From Rhodocyclaceae bacterium (GTDB lineage Bacteria; Pseudomonadota; Gammaproteobacteria; Burkholderiales; Rhodocyclaceae), in assembly GCA_024710925.1 (NCBI GenBank), contig JANJTW010000096.1, positions 1-36,195 on the forward strand: a stretch of 36,195 nt of DNA. Reading direction: 5' to 3'. The notes under the pieces are model-generated. The model was not told the DNA's origin, ran no database searches, and was given only the letters and a program-made list of their open reading frames with translations. Positions 17,716-29,500 of the stretch are shown here, piece after piece (within the stretch, counting starts at the first letter, position 1; every line of letters starts with the position of its first letter). Made by a program: the position numbers and the translations under genes.

Positions 17716-18834
17716 TTATAGCGGTGCGCTTCGGGTTTGCAAGCAATTATTTCCCGCATGCCTGGCCAGCGCCCAGGCGACGTGTTCGCGGACGAGCGGC
17801 GAAGAATGGTCGGCGCGTGCCTGCAGCGCCTCCAGTACCTGCGGCGAGCCCGGTGCGTTGCCGAGCGCGACGGCGATGTTGCGCAGCCAGCGTTCGTGGC
17901 CGATGCGGCGGATCGGGCTGCCTTGCAGGCGCTGGTCGAAGTCGCTTTCGCTCCAGGCGAACAGTTCGGTCAGCGATGCCGCGTCGAGGCCGTGGCGCGG
18001 CGCGAAATCGGGGTCGCCGGCCAGGGCAAAGCGGTTCCACGGACAGCAAAGCTGGCAGTCGTCGCAGCCGTAGATGCGGTTGCCGAGCAGCGGTCGCAGT
18101 TCTTCCGGGATCGGGCCGGCGAGTTCGATGGTCAGGTAGGAAATGCAGCGCCTGGCGTCGACCTCGTAGGGGGCGACGATCGCCTGCGTCGGGCAGGCGG
18201 CGAGGCAGGCGGTACAGGTGCCGCAGTGTGCATCGACCGGTGCGTCGGGGGGCAACGGCAGGTCGGTATAGAGCTCGCCGAGGAAGTGCCAGGAGCCGCC
18301 GCGCGTCAGCGACAAGGTGTGCTTGCCGCGCCAGGCGGTGCCGGCCTGGCGGGCGAACTCGACTTCCATGACCGGGGCGGAGTCGGAGAAGGCGCGGTAG
18401 GCGAAGTCGCCGATTTCGTCGCGGATGCGGTCGGCGAGTTTCTGCAGCCGGTTGCGGATCGGCTTGTGGTAGTCGCGACCGAGCGCGTAGCGCGAGACGT
18501 AGGCCAAGCCGCCGTCGGCAAGCGTGGCGGCGGCGTCTGCGGCATTTTCCGGCCAGTAGGGCTGGCGGACGCTGATGACGCTGACGACGCCAGGTACGAG
18601 CTGGCCGGGGTCGGCGCGCAATGGCGCATGTTTGGCCATATAATCCATCTCCCCGTGCCGGCCGAGCGTCAGCCAGCGCATCAGGCCCGGTACCGCCTCG
18701 CCGGGATCGGCGCGGGCGATGCCCACCTCGGCGAAGCCGACCTCGTGTCCCCAGGTCTTGATCCGGGCGGCGAGTCCCGACCAGTCGGGCGTTGCCGGCG
18801 TGCCGGCGGAGTCCTTGTCCTGCGTTCCTTGCAT
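17716..18834 (-). CDS. queG: Epoxyqueuosine reductase
   Basis: This 372-residue cobalamin- and [4Fe-4S]-dependent enzyme performs the last step of queuosine synthesis in tRNA, reducing epoxyqueuosine. The catalytic aspartate is in FSDSAPVMEVEFA (D151). Two ferredoxin-type clusters are seen: C204-x2-C207-x2-C210-x3-C214 (CGTCTACLAACP) and C257-x2-C260-x2-C263 with C264 (CDDCQLCCPWN), plus C230. A short HEAT-like C-terminal region contacts tRNA in the family. The ATG at 18834 was chosen because it lies just before the first conserved helix; its start codon is only 15 nt from the divergent tsaE start. Confidence 0.94.
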   Translation of the reverse strand: MQGTQDKDSAGTPATPDWSGLAARIKTWGHEVGFAEVGIARADPGEAVPGLMRWLTLGRHGEMDYMAKHAPLRADPGQLVPGVVSVISVRQPYWPENAADAAATLADGGLAYVSRYALGRDYHKPIRNRLQKLADRIRDEIGDFAYRAFSDSAPVMEVEFARQAGTAWRGKHTLSLTRGGSWHFLGELYTDLPLPPDAPVDAHCGTCTACLAACPTQAIVAPYEVDARRCISYLTIELAGPIPEELRPLLGNRIYGCDDCQLCCPWNRFALAGDPDFAPRHGLDAASLTELFAWSESDFDQRLQGSPIRRIGHERWLRNIAVALGNAPGSPQVLEALQARADHSSPLVREHVAWALARHAGNNCLQTRSAPL

Positions 18835-18849
18835 GCCGTACAGCCTAAC

Positions 18850-19350
18850 ATGACCGTCAACACCAGTCGCTTCCTCCCCGACGAAACCGCGACCGCCGCG
18901 TTCGGTGCGGCGCTGGCCAAAGTCCTGCCGCCGGGTGCGGTGGTCTATCTGGATGGGGATCTCGGCGCCGGCAAGACGACGCTGGTGCGGGCGGCGTTGC
19001 GGGCGCTCGGTCACGCCGGGCCGGTGAAGAGTCCGACCTATTCCCTGGTTGAAGTTTACGTATTTTCGAGCTTATACTGGTATCACTTTGATTTTTATCG
19101 GTTCAACCACCCGGAAGAGTTTGTCGATGCAGGCTTGGGCGAGTACTTCCGCAGCGATTCGGTCTGTCTGGTCGAGTGGCCGGACAAGGCGGCCGGTTTT
19201 GTGCCGCCGCCGGACCTCGTCGTCGCCCTGCGCTTCGAGGGCGACGGGCGACGCGTCGTGCTGTCCGCCCGTTCGCCGGAGGGGGAGGCATGCCTGCGTG
19301 CGCTAGCTCCGCCGACGACCGGCACGACGTCGTCCGCCGCCGCCTCGTAG
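18850..19350 (+). CDS. tsaE: tRNA threonylcarbamoyladenosine ATPase TsaE
   Basis: This 166-residue P-loop ATPase works with TsaB/TsaD in making the t6A modification of ANN-decoding tRNAs. The Walker A motif GDLGAGKTT is at residues 36-44, followed by the SPTYSLVEVY and YHFDFYRF segments and the LVEWPDKA motif typical of the family. Length is normal. The ATG at 18850 was chosen from alignment of the first strand; no strong Shine-Dalgarno is visible. Its 3' end overlaps amiC by about 60 nt, which supports co-expression of tsaE-amiC, a linkage common in proteobacteria. Confidence 0.93.
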   Translation: MTVNTSRFLPDETATAAFGAALAKVLPPGAVVYLDGDLGAGKTTLVRAALRALGHAGPVKSPTYSLVEVYVFSSLYWYHFDFYRFNHPEEFVDAGLGEYFRSDSVCLVEWPDKAAGFVPPPDLVVALRFEGDGRRVVLSARSPEGEACLRALAPPTTGTTSSAAAS

Positions 19351-20606
19351 GACTCGCCGGCGCCTCCCTCGTCCTGCTCGTGACGCCGCTGGCGCAGGCG
19401 GCCCGCGGGGGGCCGGGAGTGCTTGCCGTGCGCGTCTGGCCGGCCGCCGACTACACGCGGGTGACGCTGGAAAGCGATGCGCCGGTGAAGTTTTCCCACT
19501 TCACGGTGAAGAATCCGGAGCGCCTCGTCGTCGACCTCGAAGGGGTCGAACTGAATGGCGTCCTGGAAAGTCTGTCGGGGAAGATCGCCGCCGACGATCC
19601 CAACATCAAGCTGTTGCGTGCCGGCCGCTTCAAGCCCGGCGTCGTGCGGCTGGTGATGGAGCTGAAAACCGAGGTGGCGCCGCAGGTGTTCGTGCTGAAG
19701 CCGGTCGGCGAGTACGGTCATCGCCTGGTCCTCGACGTTTACCCGGCGCATCCGGCCGATCCGTTGATGGCGTTGCTGGAGAAGCGGGAGCTGCAGCCGT
19801 TGCCGCTCGATGACCGTGCCGGGACGCCGGTCGAGCCGCCGTCGCAGACGCCGGCAGAGCCGCCGCGGGCCGGCAAGCCGGTGGTGGATCGGCTGGTGAC
19901 GATCACGCTCGACCCCGGGCATGGCGGCGAAGATCCCGGCGCCATCGGTCGCCGGGGGACTTACGAAAAAAACGTGACGCTGGCGGTGGCGAAGCGCCTG
20001 AAGGCGAAGATCGACGCCGAACCGAACATGCGTGCGGTGCTGACGCGCGACTCCGATTTCTTCGTGCCGCTTTCGATGCGCGTGCAGAAGGCGCGGCGCG
20101 TGCAGTCCGATCTCTTCGTCTCGATCCACGCCGATGCCTTCATCAAACCCGATGCGCGCGGCGCGTCGGTATTCGTGCTCTCCGAAAATGGCGCCACGAG
20201 TTCTGCCGCACGCTGGTTGGCGAACAAGGAGAATGCGGCCGACCTGATCGGCGGCGTGAACATCGGCGTCAAGGACCCGGTGCTGGCGCGCACGCTGCTC
20301 GACCTGTCGCAGACGGCGACGATCAACGACAGCCTGAAACTGGGCAAGGCGGTGCTCGGCGAGCTCGACCGCGTCGGCAATCTGCACAAGCCGCATGTCG
20401 AGCAGGCGGGCTTCGCCGTGCTGAAGGCGCCCGACATCCCGTCGATCCTGGTCGAGACGGCGTTCATCTCGAACCCCGAGGAAGAGCGTCGGCTGAACGA
20501 CGATGCCTATCAGGACCGGCTTGCCGAGGCGGTGCTCTCCGGCATCCGCAAATATTTCAAGCTCAATCCGCCGCTCGCCAAGTCGCGGCTCGCCAAGCTC
20601 GACTGA
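19290..20606 (+). CDS. amiC: N-acetylmuramoyl-L-alanine amidase with AMIN domain
   Basis: This 438-residue periplasmic zinc amidase cleaves the peptide from peptidoglycan glycan strands at division. The N-terminus has consecutive arginines (R16-R18) before a hydrophobic stretch ending in AQA, a twin-arginine-like signal as in E. coli AmiC. An AMIN domain (about residues 44-150) targets the septum, a Pro-rich linker follows (about 178-196), and then the Amidase_3 domain. Zinc ligands are H211 (LDPGHGG), E226 and H280 (SIHADAF); the catalytic glutamate is E389 (LVETAF). The ATG at 19290 has GGAGG upstream and lies inside tsaE. AmiB is a close alternative name. Confidence 0.92.
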   Translation: MPACASSADDRHDVVRRRLVGLAGASLVLLVTPLAQAARGGPGVLAVRVWPAADYTRVTLESDAPVKFSHFTVKNPERLVVDLEGVELNGVLESLSGKIAADDPNIKLLRAGRFKPGVVRLVMELKTEVAPQVFVLKPVGEYGHRLVLDVYPAHPADPLMALLEKRELQPLPLDDRAGTPVEPPSQTPAEPPRAGKPVVDRLVTITLDPGHGGEDPGAIGRRGTYEKNVTLAVAKRLKAKIDAEPNMRAVLTRDSDFFVPLSMRVQKARRVQSDLFVSIHADAFIKPDARGASVFVLSENGATSSAARWLANKENAADLIGGVNIGVKDPVLARTLLDLSQTATINDSLKLGKAVLGELDRVGNLHKPHVEQAGFAVLKAPDIPSILVETAFISNPEEERRLNDDAYQDRLAEAVLSGIRKYFKLNPPLAKSRLAKLD

Positions 20607-20795
20607 GCGGTGCGCGAGCACATCGCGAAGCCAAGGGGTGTGGACTCAAGTGCCTCTGGGGGCGCCCTCTCAATGCACAGCCGTGCATCGTGAGGAAGTC
20701 CGCGTTACGGGCGGCCGAACACGTGCCGCGGCGCCGCAAGGCGCGCCGTAAACCTTTATAATTCAGCCTTTTTCGTCGCCCTCCGGCTTTCTTCG
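20607..20795 (+). other. amiC-ribF intergenic region with hairpin and -10 element
   Basis: 189 nt without a gene. It holds a small hairpin (ATGCAC-AGCC-GTGCAT, 20673-20688), a GGGCGCCC palindrome, and a perfect TATAAT at 20757-20762 placed 33 nt before the ribF ATG. No good -35 box is found 16-18 nt upstream of it. A promoter for ribF-ileS-lspA-fkpB-ispH probably starts here. Confidence 0.5.
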
Positions 20796-21719
20796 ATGCT
20801 CGTCTTCCGCGGCACCTCGCAACCCGCGCCCAGCGCTACCGTGCTCACCATCGGCAACTTCGACGGCGTGCACCTCGGCCACCGCGCGCTGCTCGCGCGC
20901 CTGTGCGCGGTCGCCGGCGAGAGCGGGCTGCCGCCGGCGGTGCTGACCTTCGAGCCGCAACCGCGCGAGTTCTTCGCGCCGGAAGCGGCGCCGACGCGGC
21001 TCTCCACGCTGCGCGAGAAGCTTGAGCTGATCGCCGAGGATGGCATCGAGCTGGCCTTCGTCTGCCGCTTCAATCGCGCCTTCGCCAGCCTCTCTGCCGA
21101 CCAGTTCGTCGAGGACGTGCTGGTCCGGGCGTTGCGTGTGCGGCACCTGATCATCGGCGACGATTTCCGCTTCGGCGCCCGGCGCGCCGGCGATTTCGCG
21201 CTGCTGCAACGGGCCGGCGAGTCTTTCGGTTTCCGCGTCGAGGCGATGGCCTCGGTGGTCGACGATGGCGTCCGCGTTTCCAGTTCGGCCGTGCGCGACG
21301 CGCTGTGGCGCGGCGAGCTGGAGCGCGCCGCCGAACTGCTCGGCCGCCCGTACGTGATCGACGGCCGCGTCGTGCGTGGCGACCAGATCGGCCGCCAGCT
21401 CGGCTATGCCACCGCCAACATCCGCATGAAGCACGACCGGCCGCCGCTCCTGGGCGTCTTCGCGGTCGAGGTCACCGGCCTCGGCGGCCAGCCGCTGCCC
21501 GGCGTCGCCAACCTCGGCTACCGGCCGACGGCGAATGCCGTCGTCCGGCCGATCCTGGAAGTGCATCTGTTCGATTTCGCCGCCGACATCTATGGCGCGC
21601 ACCTGACCGTCCGTTTCCTGCACAAGATCCGCGACGAGATGAAATTCCCCGGCTTCGACGCGCTGAAGGCGCAGATCGCGCGCGACGTCGATACCGCCCG
21701 CCAGTATTTCAAGCTTTGA
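20796..21719 (+). CDS. ribF: Bifunctional riboflavin kinase / FAD synthetase
   Basis: This 307-residue enzyme phosphorylates riboflavin to FMN and adenylates FMN to FAD. The N-terminal FMN adenylyltransferase domain (about residues 12-175) has the nucleotidyltransferase motif [10 protein letters not shown] and the [13 protein letters not shown] segment. The C-terminal riboflavin kinase domain (about 180-305) has [13 protein letters not shown] sequence (here [10 protein letters not shown]) and the [10 protein letters not shown] block. It starts the ribF-ileS-lspA-fkpB-ispH cluster, 14 nt before ileS. The ATG at 20796 is the first in frame after the -10 element. Confidence 0.95.
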   Translation: MLVFRGTSQPAPSATVLTIGNFDGVHLGHRALLARLCAVAGESGLPPAVLTFEPQPREFFAPEAAPTRLSTLREKLELIAEDGIELAFVCRFNRAFASLSADQFVEDVLVRALRVRHLIIGDDFRFGARRAGDFALLQRAGESFGFRVEAMASVVDDGVRVSSSAVRDALWRGELERAAELLGRPYVIDGRVVRGDQIGRQLGYATANIRMKHDRPPLLGVFAVEVTGLGGQPLPGVANLGYRPTANAVVRPILEVHLFDFAADIYGAHLTVRFLHKIRDEMKFPGFDALKAQIARDVDTARQYFKL

Positions 21720-21733
21720 TTCGAGTAACCCAC

Positions 21734-24518
<2,785 letters not shown>

Positions 24519-24532
<14 letters not shown>

Positions 24533-25031
24533 GCGCGCCTCGCCGGTGCGCTGGTACGCGCTGGCGGCGCTGGTGATCGCGCTCGACCAGATCACGAAGC
24601 AGGTCGTGCTCGCCAACATCGCCTACGGTGAAACGATCTACGTCGCGCCATTCTGGAACTGGGTGCTCACCTTCAACCGCGGCGCCGCCTTCAGCTTCCT
24701 CGCCAGCGAGGACGGCTGGCAGCGCTGGTTCTTCACCGCGCTGGCCTTCGGCGTTTCCGCCTGGATCATCCACATGCTGCGCCAGCACGCCGCGCAGAAG
24801 CTGCTGGCGCTGGCGCTGGCGCTGATCATGGGTGGCGCGCTCGGTAACGTCATCGACCGCATCCGCTTCGGCGCCGTCGTTGATTTCGTGCAGTGGCACG
24901 CCGCCGGCTTCTACTGGCCGGCGTTCAACGTCGCCGATGCGGCGATCACCGTCGGCGCCCTGCTGATGGTCTGGGATCAATTCGTTTCCGGCGAAGTCAA
25001 ATCCCGACAACCCGGCACCCCCAAGAGTTGA
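24519..25031 (+). CDS. lspA: Prolipoprotein signal peptidase (signal peptidase II)
   Basis: This 170-residue inner-membrane aspartyl protease cleaves lipoprotein signal peptides after lipidation. Four hydrophobic segments are visible. The catalytic aspartates are D122 (GAVVDFVQ) and D140 (FNVADAAI), and the conserved NRGAAFSFL and [10 protein letters not shown] motifs are present. The start is a GTG at 24519 that overlaps the ileS end by 14 nt, with GGCGAGGGCG before it; no ATG in the frame would keep the first helix. It is coupled with ileS, as in most proteobacteria. Confidence 0.94.
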
Positions 25032-25098
25032 ACCGGCACAGCCGGCGGCAGGCAGCCGCTATCGCCACTCGACAACCGACAAGACAGGAATTTCGCTC

Positions 25099-25557
25099 AT
25101 GACCGAACCGATCACCGTCCAGCCGGACAGTTTCTTGACCCTGCACTACCGACTCTGCGGCCTCGACGGTACGGAGCATGTCAGCACTTTCGACATGTCG
25201 CCGGCAACGCTGCAAATGGGCGCCGGTCAGCTGGCCGCGACGCTTGAAGCCTGCCTGCTCGGACTCGGCGTCGGCGAGCACCACGTCTTTCAGCTGGAAG
25301 CGGACGAGGCCTTCGGCCAGCACAACCCGCGCCTGGTCGAACGCATCGCGCGCAGCGCGCTGCCGCCGGACATGGAACTCAAGGTCAATTCGCTGATCGA
25401 ATTCTCGGCGCCGGAAAGCGCCTCGATCCCCGGCGCACCGGGCGGCATCGCCGGCCTGCTGCGCGAACTTACGGACACCGCCGCCGTCTTCGACTTCAAC
25501 CATCCGCTCGCCGGCCAGCCGGTCCGCTTCGAAGTCAGGATCGTCGGCATCCTTTAA
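25099..25557 (+). CDS. fkpB: FKBP-type peptidyl-prolyl cis-trans isomerase (SlpA/FkpB type)
   Basis: This 152-residue cytosolic FKBP has the SlyD-like arrangement: an FKBP core with an insert (IF) domain, and LTLHYRL at the first strand. The segments [16 protein letters not shown] and DEAFGQHN, and the final [16 protein letters not shown], are typical of the family. It lacks the histidine-rich tail of SlyD, which favours SlpA/FkpB. Its place between lspA and ispH is the conserved position of this gene. It follows lspA by 67 nt and precedes ispH by 8 nt. Confidence 0.93.
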   Translation: MTEPITVQPDSFLTLHYRLCGLDGTEHVSTFDMSPATLQMGAGQLAATLEACLLGLGVGEHHVFQLEADEAFGQHNPRLVERIARSALPPDMELKVNSLIEFSAPESASIPGAPGGIAGLLRELTDTAAVFDFNHPLAGQPVRFEVRIVGIL

Positions 25558-25565
25558 GGAATCCC

Positions 25566-26486
25566 ATGCAAGTCATCCTCGCCAACCCCCGCGGCTTCTG
25601 CGCCGGCGTCGAACGCGCGATCGCCATCGTCGAGCGCGCGCTGGAGAAATTCGGTGCGCCGATCTACGTCCGCCACGAGGTCGTGCACAACAAGTTCGTC
25701 TGCGACGACCTGCGCGCCAAGGGGGCCATCTTCGTCGACGAACTGGACGAAGTGCCGGCCGGCGCCACCGTCATCTTCAGCGCGCACGGCGTTTCGAAGG
25801 CGGTGCGCGATGAGGCCGACCGGCGCGGCCTGCGCGTCTTCGACGCCACCTGTCCGCTGGTCACCAAGGTGCATGTCGAGGTCGGCAAGATGCGCCGCGA
25901 GGCACGCGAGGTGGTGATGATCGGCCATAAGGGACACCCGGAGGTTGAGGGGACGATGGGGCAGGCCGAGGGCGGTATCCACCTCGTCGAAACCGTCGAG
26001 GATGTGCGCTCGCTCATGCCGCTGCATGCCGATCGCTTGTCCTATGTCACGCAAACGACCTTGTCGGTCGACGATGCGCGACAGGTGGTCGCGGCGCTGC
26101 GTGAGCACTTTCCGGAAATCGAAGGGCCGAAGAAGGACGATATCTGCTATGCGACCCAGAATCGGCAGGACGCCGTAAAACAGCTGGCAGCTCGATGCGA
26201 TGTCGTCATCGTTGTCGGTTCCACGAACAGTTCCAATTCGAACCGTCTTCGCGAAGTCGCCGAACAGCACGGGCGTCGAGCCTACCTGGTCGACCAGGCC
26301 AGAGACATCTGCCCCGACTGGTTTGCCGACGCTGGATCAGTTGGTATCACGGCAGGGGCTTCCGCTCCGGAGGTACTGGTTTCGGAGGTCGTTCAGCGCA
26401 TCGAGTCGCTGGGCGGGACGGTCGTACGCCAGATGGGCGGAGTCGAGGAAAACGTGAATTTTCCTCTGCCGAAGGAATTGGCCTAG
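25566..26486 (+). CDS. ispH: 4-hydroxy-3-methylbut-2-enyl diphosphate reductase
   Basis: This 306-residue iron-sulfur enzyme makes IPP and DMAPP in the last step of the MEP pathway. The three cluster cysteines are C12 (GFCAGV), C96 ([10 protein letters not shown]) and C194 ([11 protein letters not shown]), and the catalytic glutamate lies in [10 protein letters not shown]. The C-terminus has [11 protein letters not shown] and [11 protein letters not shown]. Hand-counted GC is 67% in 25621-25680 and 25741-25800 but 53-57% in 26101-26220, a modest shift within the gene. It ends the ribF cluster at a bidirectional terminator. Confidence 0.97.
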   Translation: MQVILANPRGFCAGVERAIAIVERALEKFGAPIYVRHEVVHNKFVCDDLRAKGAIFVDELDEVPAGATVIFSAHGVSKAVRDEADRRGLRVFDATCPLVTKVHVEVGKMRREAREVVMIGHKGHPEVEGTMGQAEGGIHLVETVEDVRSLMPLHADRLSYVTQTTLSVDDARQVVAALREHFPEIEGPKKDDICYATQNRQDAVKQLAARCDVVIVVGSTNSSNSNRLREVAEQHGRRAYLVDQARDICPDWFADAGSVGITAGASAPEVLVSEVVQRIESLGGTVVRQMGGVEENVNFPLPKELA

Positions 26487-26542
26487 CCACCCCTTCCTGT
26501 CAGAAATTGAGGCTCTGCCGCGGTAACCTGCTCCATCAGGTG

Positions 26543-26577
26543 AAAAAAATGGCGCGGATTTCCGCGCCATTTTTTTG
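26543..26577. terminator. Bidirectional intrinsic terminator between ispH and pilY1
   Basis: ATGGCGCGGA-TT-TCCGCGCCAT (26549-26570) is a perfect 10-bp stem flanked by seven A (26543-26549, the last one in the stem) and seven-plus T (26570-26576), so it can terminate transcription from both converging operons. Confidence 0.92.
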
Positions 26578-26591
26578 TTTTCACCAGTTCA

Positions 26592-29500
26592 TCAGTCGGC
26601 AACGTCAACGTTCGTTTTCCAGTAGACGCGGTACCGTCGGTTCAGGACCGATCCCGGTGGCGTAAGGCAGTGGCTTCCGCTACACACGATATCGGTGACC
26701 TGGCCATCGACTTCCGTCGTGATCTGCGTTCCCGATGGCGGAAAACCGCCGCCAGCCTGATGATAACGATCGGTCAGCGTGTACGTTCCGGACGCGTTGG
26801 TATCCGCCAGCGGGGTGCCGTCCTTGTAGTTGATGAAGTACAGGCGGCCCTCGCCGGTTGATGGTGAACATTGGTTGTTGGCGGTTGCCAGGCAGGACGA
26901 ACCCGGGGGGACGTTCGTACCGAAATTGACCGCCCCGGCCAGGGTGATCGGCGTGTTCACCACCTTCTCGCCAGCACATAGCTTGATGTACCAGCCCTTG
27001 TTGCCCGCGGCGTTGAGGCAGCTGTCAGCCGCCGCGCGTGCCGCGAGGAGGGTGGTGCATGCGGGGTTGTCGGTTGCATCGCAGGTCAGGTCGGTGGGCA
27101 GAAGATTATTCGTCACGTCGCAGATGTTGTCGCCGGTCGTCGCTTCGGTAATCGTCGCCGCACTCGATGTGCCGCTGGCAGCCATCAGGGACGGCGAATC
27201 CTTCAGCATGTAGAAGCGGTTTTCCGTCGTCATGTCGAACGGGTGCTCGCGATCGCCGGAGCCAATCAGCACCGCATCGTAGGCGGTGCCGAAAACGATG
27301 TCGGGCGGGAACAGGAACTTGCGATGGTTGGTGTAGCCCGTCGCGGCAGCCTCGGTACGGAGTGATGCGAATTTTCCGACCGTCCATCCCGAAATGACCT
27401 CGCTCGGCAGATTTACGCGCCAGACGTTGCCGCCGGTATCGGGTGCGTAAATCCTGTCGACGTATCCGTCGCCATTTCTGTCGACAACCGCTAGATCGGA
27501 GGGAATGGAATAGGTCATGTCGCTGACCTGAACGAAGGTTGCCGTGTTCGGGAAATTGGCTGGCTGTGTCGGTCCGGCCATCCAGATAATGGAGCCGTCC
27601 AGCGCGTCGATAATGTAGATGCCGCGCCCCTTGGTCGCCGTGCCCTGCGGGAAGGCATCGTCCGCCGTTGTGTCGTAGCCGGCACCGAAGATCAGCACCG
27701 GCCGATCAGTACAGGAATTCGCCGTCGGGCAGGATTGGATCTTGCTCACCTTCGCCTCCGACCAGCTCTGCCCCAGTTCGCCGAATCCGTTCGTCGTACT
27801 GTTGATCTTCCAGGCAAGAATCGGATTCGTCGGCGACAGGATATTCAGGGCGTACAGGCCGTCGCCGCCGCGGCGCATGGCGGCGTAGAGATAAGCCTTG
27901 GCAGACACGCCTTCAAGCCTTTCCACGGGCGGGTCGCTGTTGTCCGGCGCGTATTTGAGGTAGGTCGATAGCGGACCGTCAAAGAAATAGGGCTTCGGCG
28001 AGTTGAAGCTGACCGCCGGGATGCCCGAGTACAGCCGCTTGAGTTGCGCGAAGTGGTCCGGGGCGATGAATCCCCACAGTTCGCGGCCGTCGTCCGCCGT
28101 CAGACCTCCCTTGACCGCGTGCAGGAAACCGTCGTTGGCCCCGTAGTAGATGACGATGTCGCGCTCGGCCGGCTCGCCGGTCCGGTTGTAGTTGATCACC
28201 GCCGGTCTGGAGTGCAGGACGTCGCCGTGCAGGTAGCCGCGGACGTCGGCCTTTCTGACGTTCTCGTCCGTATCGGGGTTCGGGTTGTCGTTGTCGAGGA
28301 CGTTGATGCCCCGTACCCAGTCGATCAGGGTGGAAGCGGTGATGCCCGAGCCTGCGCCCATGGCCGTGATCGTTCCGGTGGCCGGGGAGGTCGGTGCCGT
28401 AGTTACCGTGTAAGTGAGCGTATTGGTCGGCAATGGGCTGCCGACGCTGGCGACGGTGAATGAGCCGTTGTACTGGGACTGGTCGGCGCCACTGACCGTG
28501 ATTTGCTGGCCGGCCGAGAAACTGTGGTTCGCAGCTGTCGTTACGGTTGCCGTGGTGCCGGAACGCGTGATGGTCGCGCTGAGCGAGGTCGCGCCGGCGT
28601 CCACCGTGCCGCCGGTCGCCGTGGCCTGCGGGTTGAGCGAGGTGCCCGACAGGGTATAGGTGAATTCCTTGTTGGCTATTTTCGACGGCGATGCATAGCA
28701 GCCGTTGTATTCCGACGGCGTTACTCCCGAGATGCCGACGTACGAAGGCAGGGTGCCGGGCAGGTTGGCAGTTGTCGACACTGTAACCGTGGTGCCTGAT
28801 CGGGTGACGCCGATGCTGGGGTTCGTTTTGACCGAGTATGTTCCACCGCTTGCCGTGGTGCAGGTCGAATTGGTGAAAAATTGCACGCCCCCGGAGGTGA
28901 CCGCCGTCGCCGGACTGGCCGGGCTGACGGTAATTCCGGAGATCGTGAAGGTGTTCGCCCCGATCGGTGTCTGTACGGTAAAGCTCTTGTTGTAGGCCGA
29001 CGATGACGAGCCGCTGATGAGAACCGACGCGCCGGCGGCAAGGCCGTGGTTGGCGGCGGTCGTGACGACGGCCGAGGTATTGTCGGCGTTCAGGACGATG
29101 CTGGAAATGTTGACCGGGCTGCCCGCACCCGAAACCAGGATGGTGCCGGTCGCCGGTGATAGCGGGGCCTCGATGATCTGGTAGGTAAAGGTGTCGTTGC
29201 CTGTTTTTGTGGCGACGAAGGTGCCGTTGTAATCGGTCTCGGTTGCCCCCGAAATCGTCACGCTGTCGCCGCTGACGAAGGGATGGGCGGTCGCCGTCGC
29301 CGTCACCGTCGTGCCCGAACGGGCGAGCGTCACCGTTGCCGAGACGTTGAGCCCGAGGGCCGTATCGGTCAGGTCCGCGTTGCCAGTCGAGAACGGCATC
29401 TGGCTGAGCGCTTCCCCGCTGGTGCACAGTGCTCCCGTACAGGTATAGAGCTTGCGGCCGTTCGTTGCGTCGTTGATCGAATAGCCACTGCCGGCGATGT

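Noticed and set aside
18639..18644. TATAAT inside queG as a tsaE promoter
   Set aside because: No -35 element at a suitable distance and it is over 200 nt from tsaE; it is accounted for by the coding sequence.
20685..20705. GTGAGGAAGTCCG resembles the RNase P RNA signature
   Set aside because: The surrounding 189 nt is too short for RNase P RNA and the other conserved blocks are missing.
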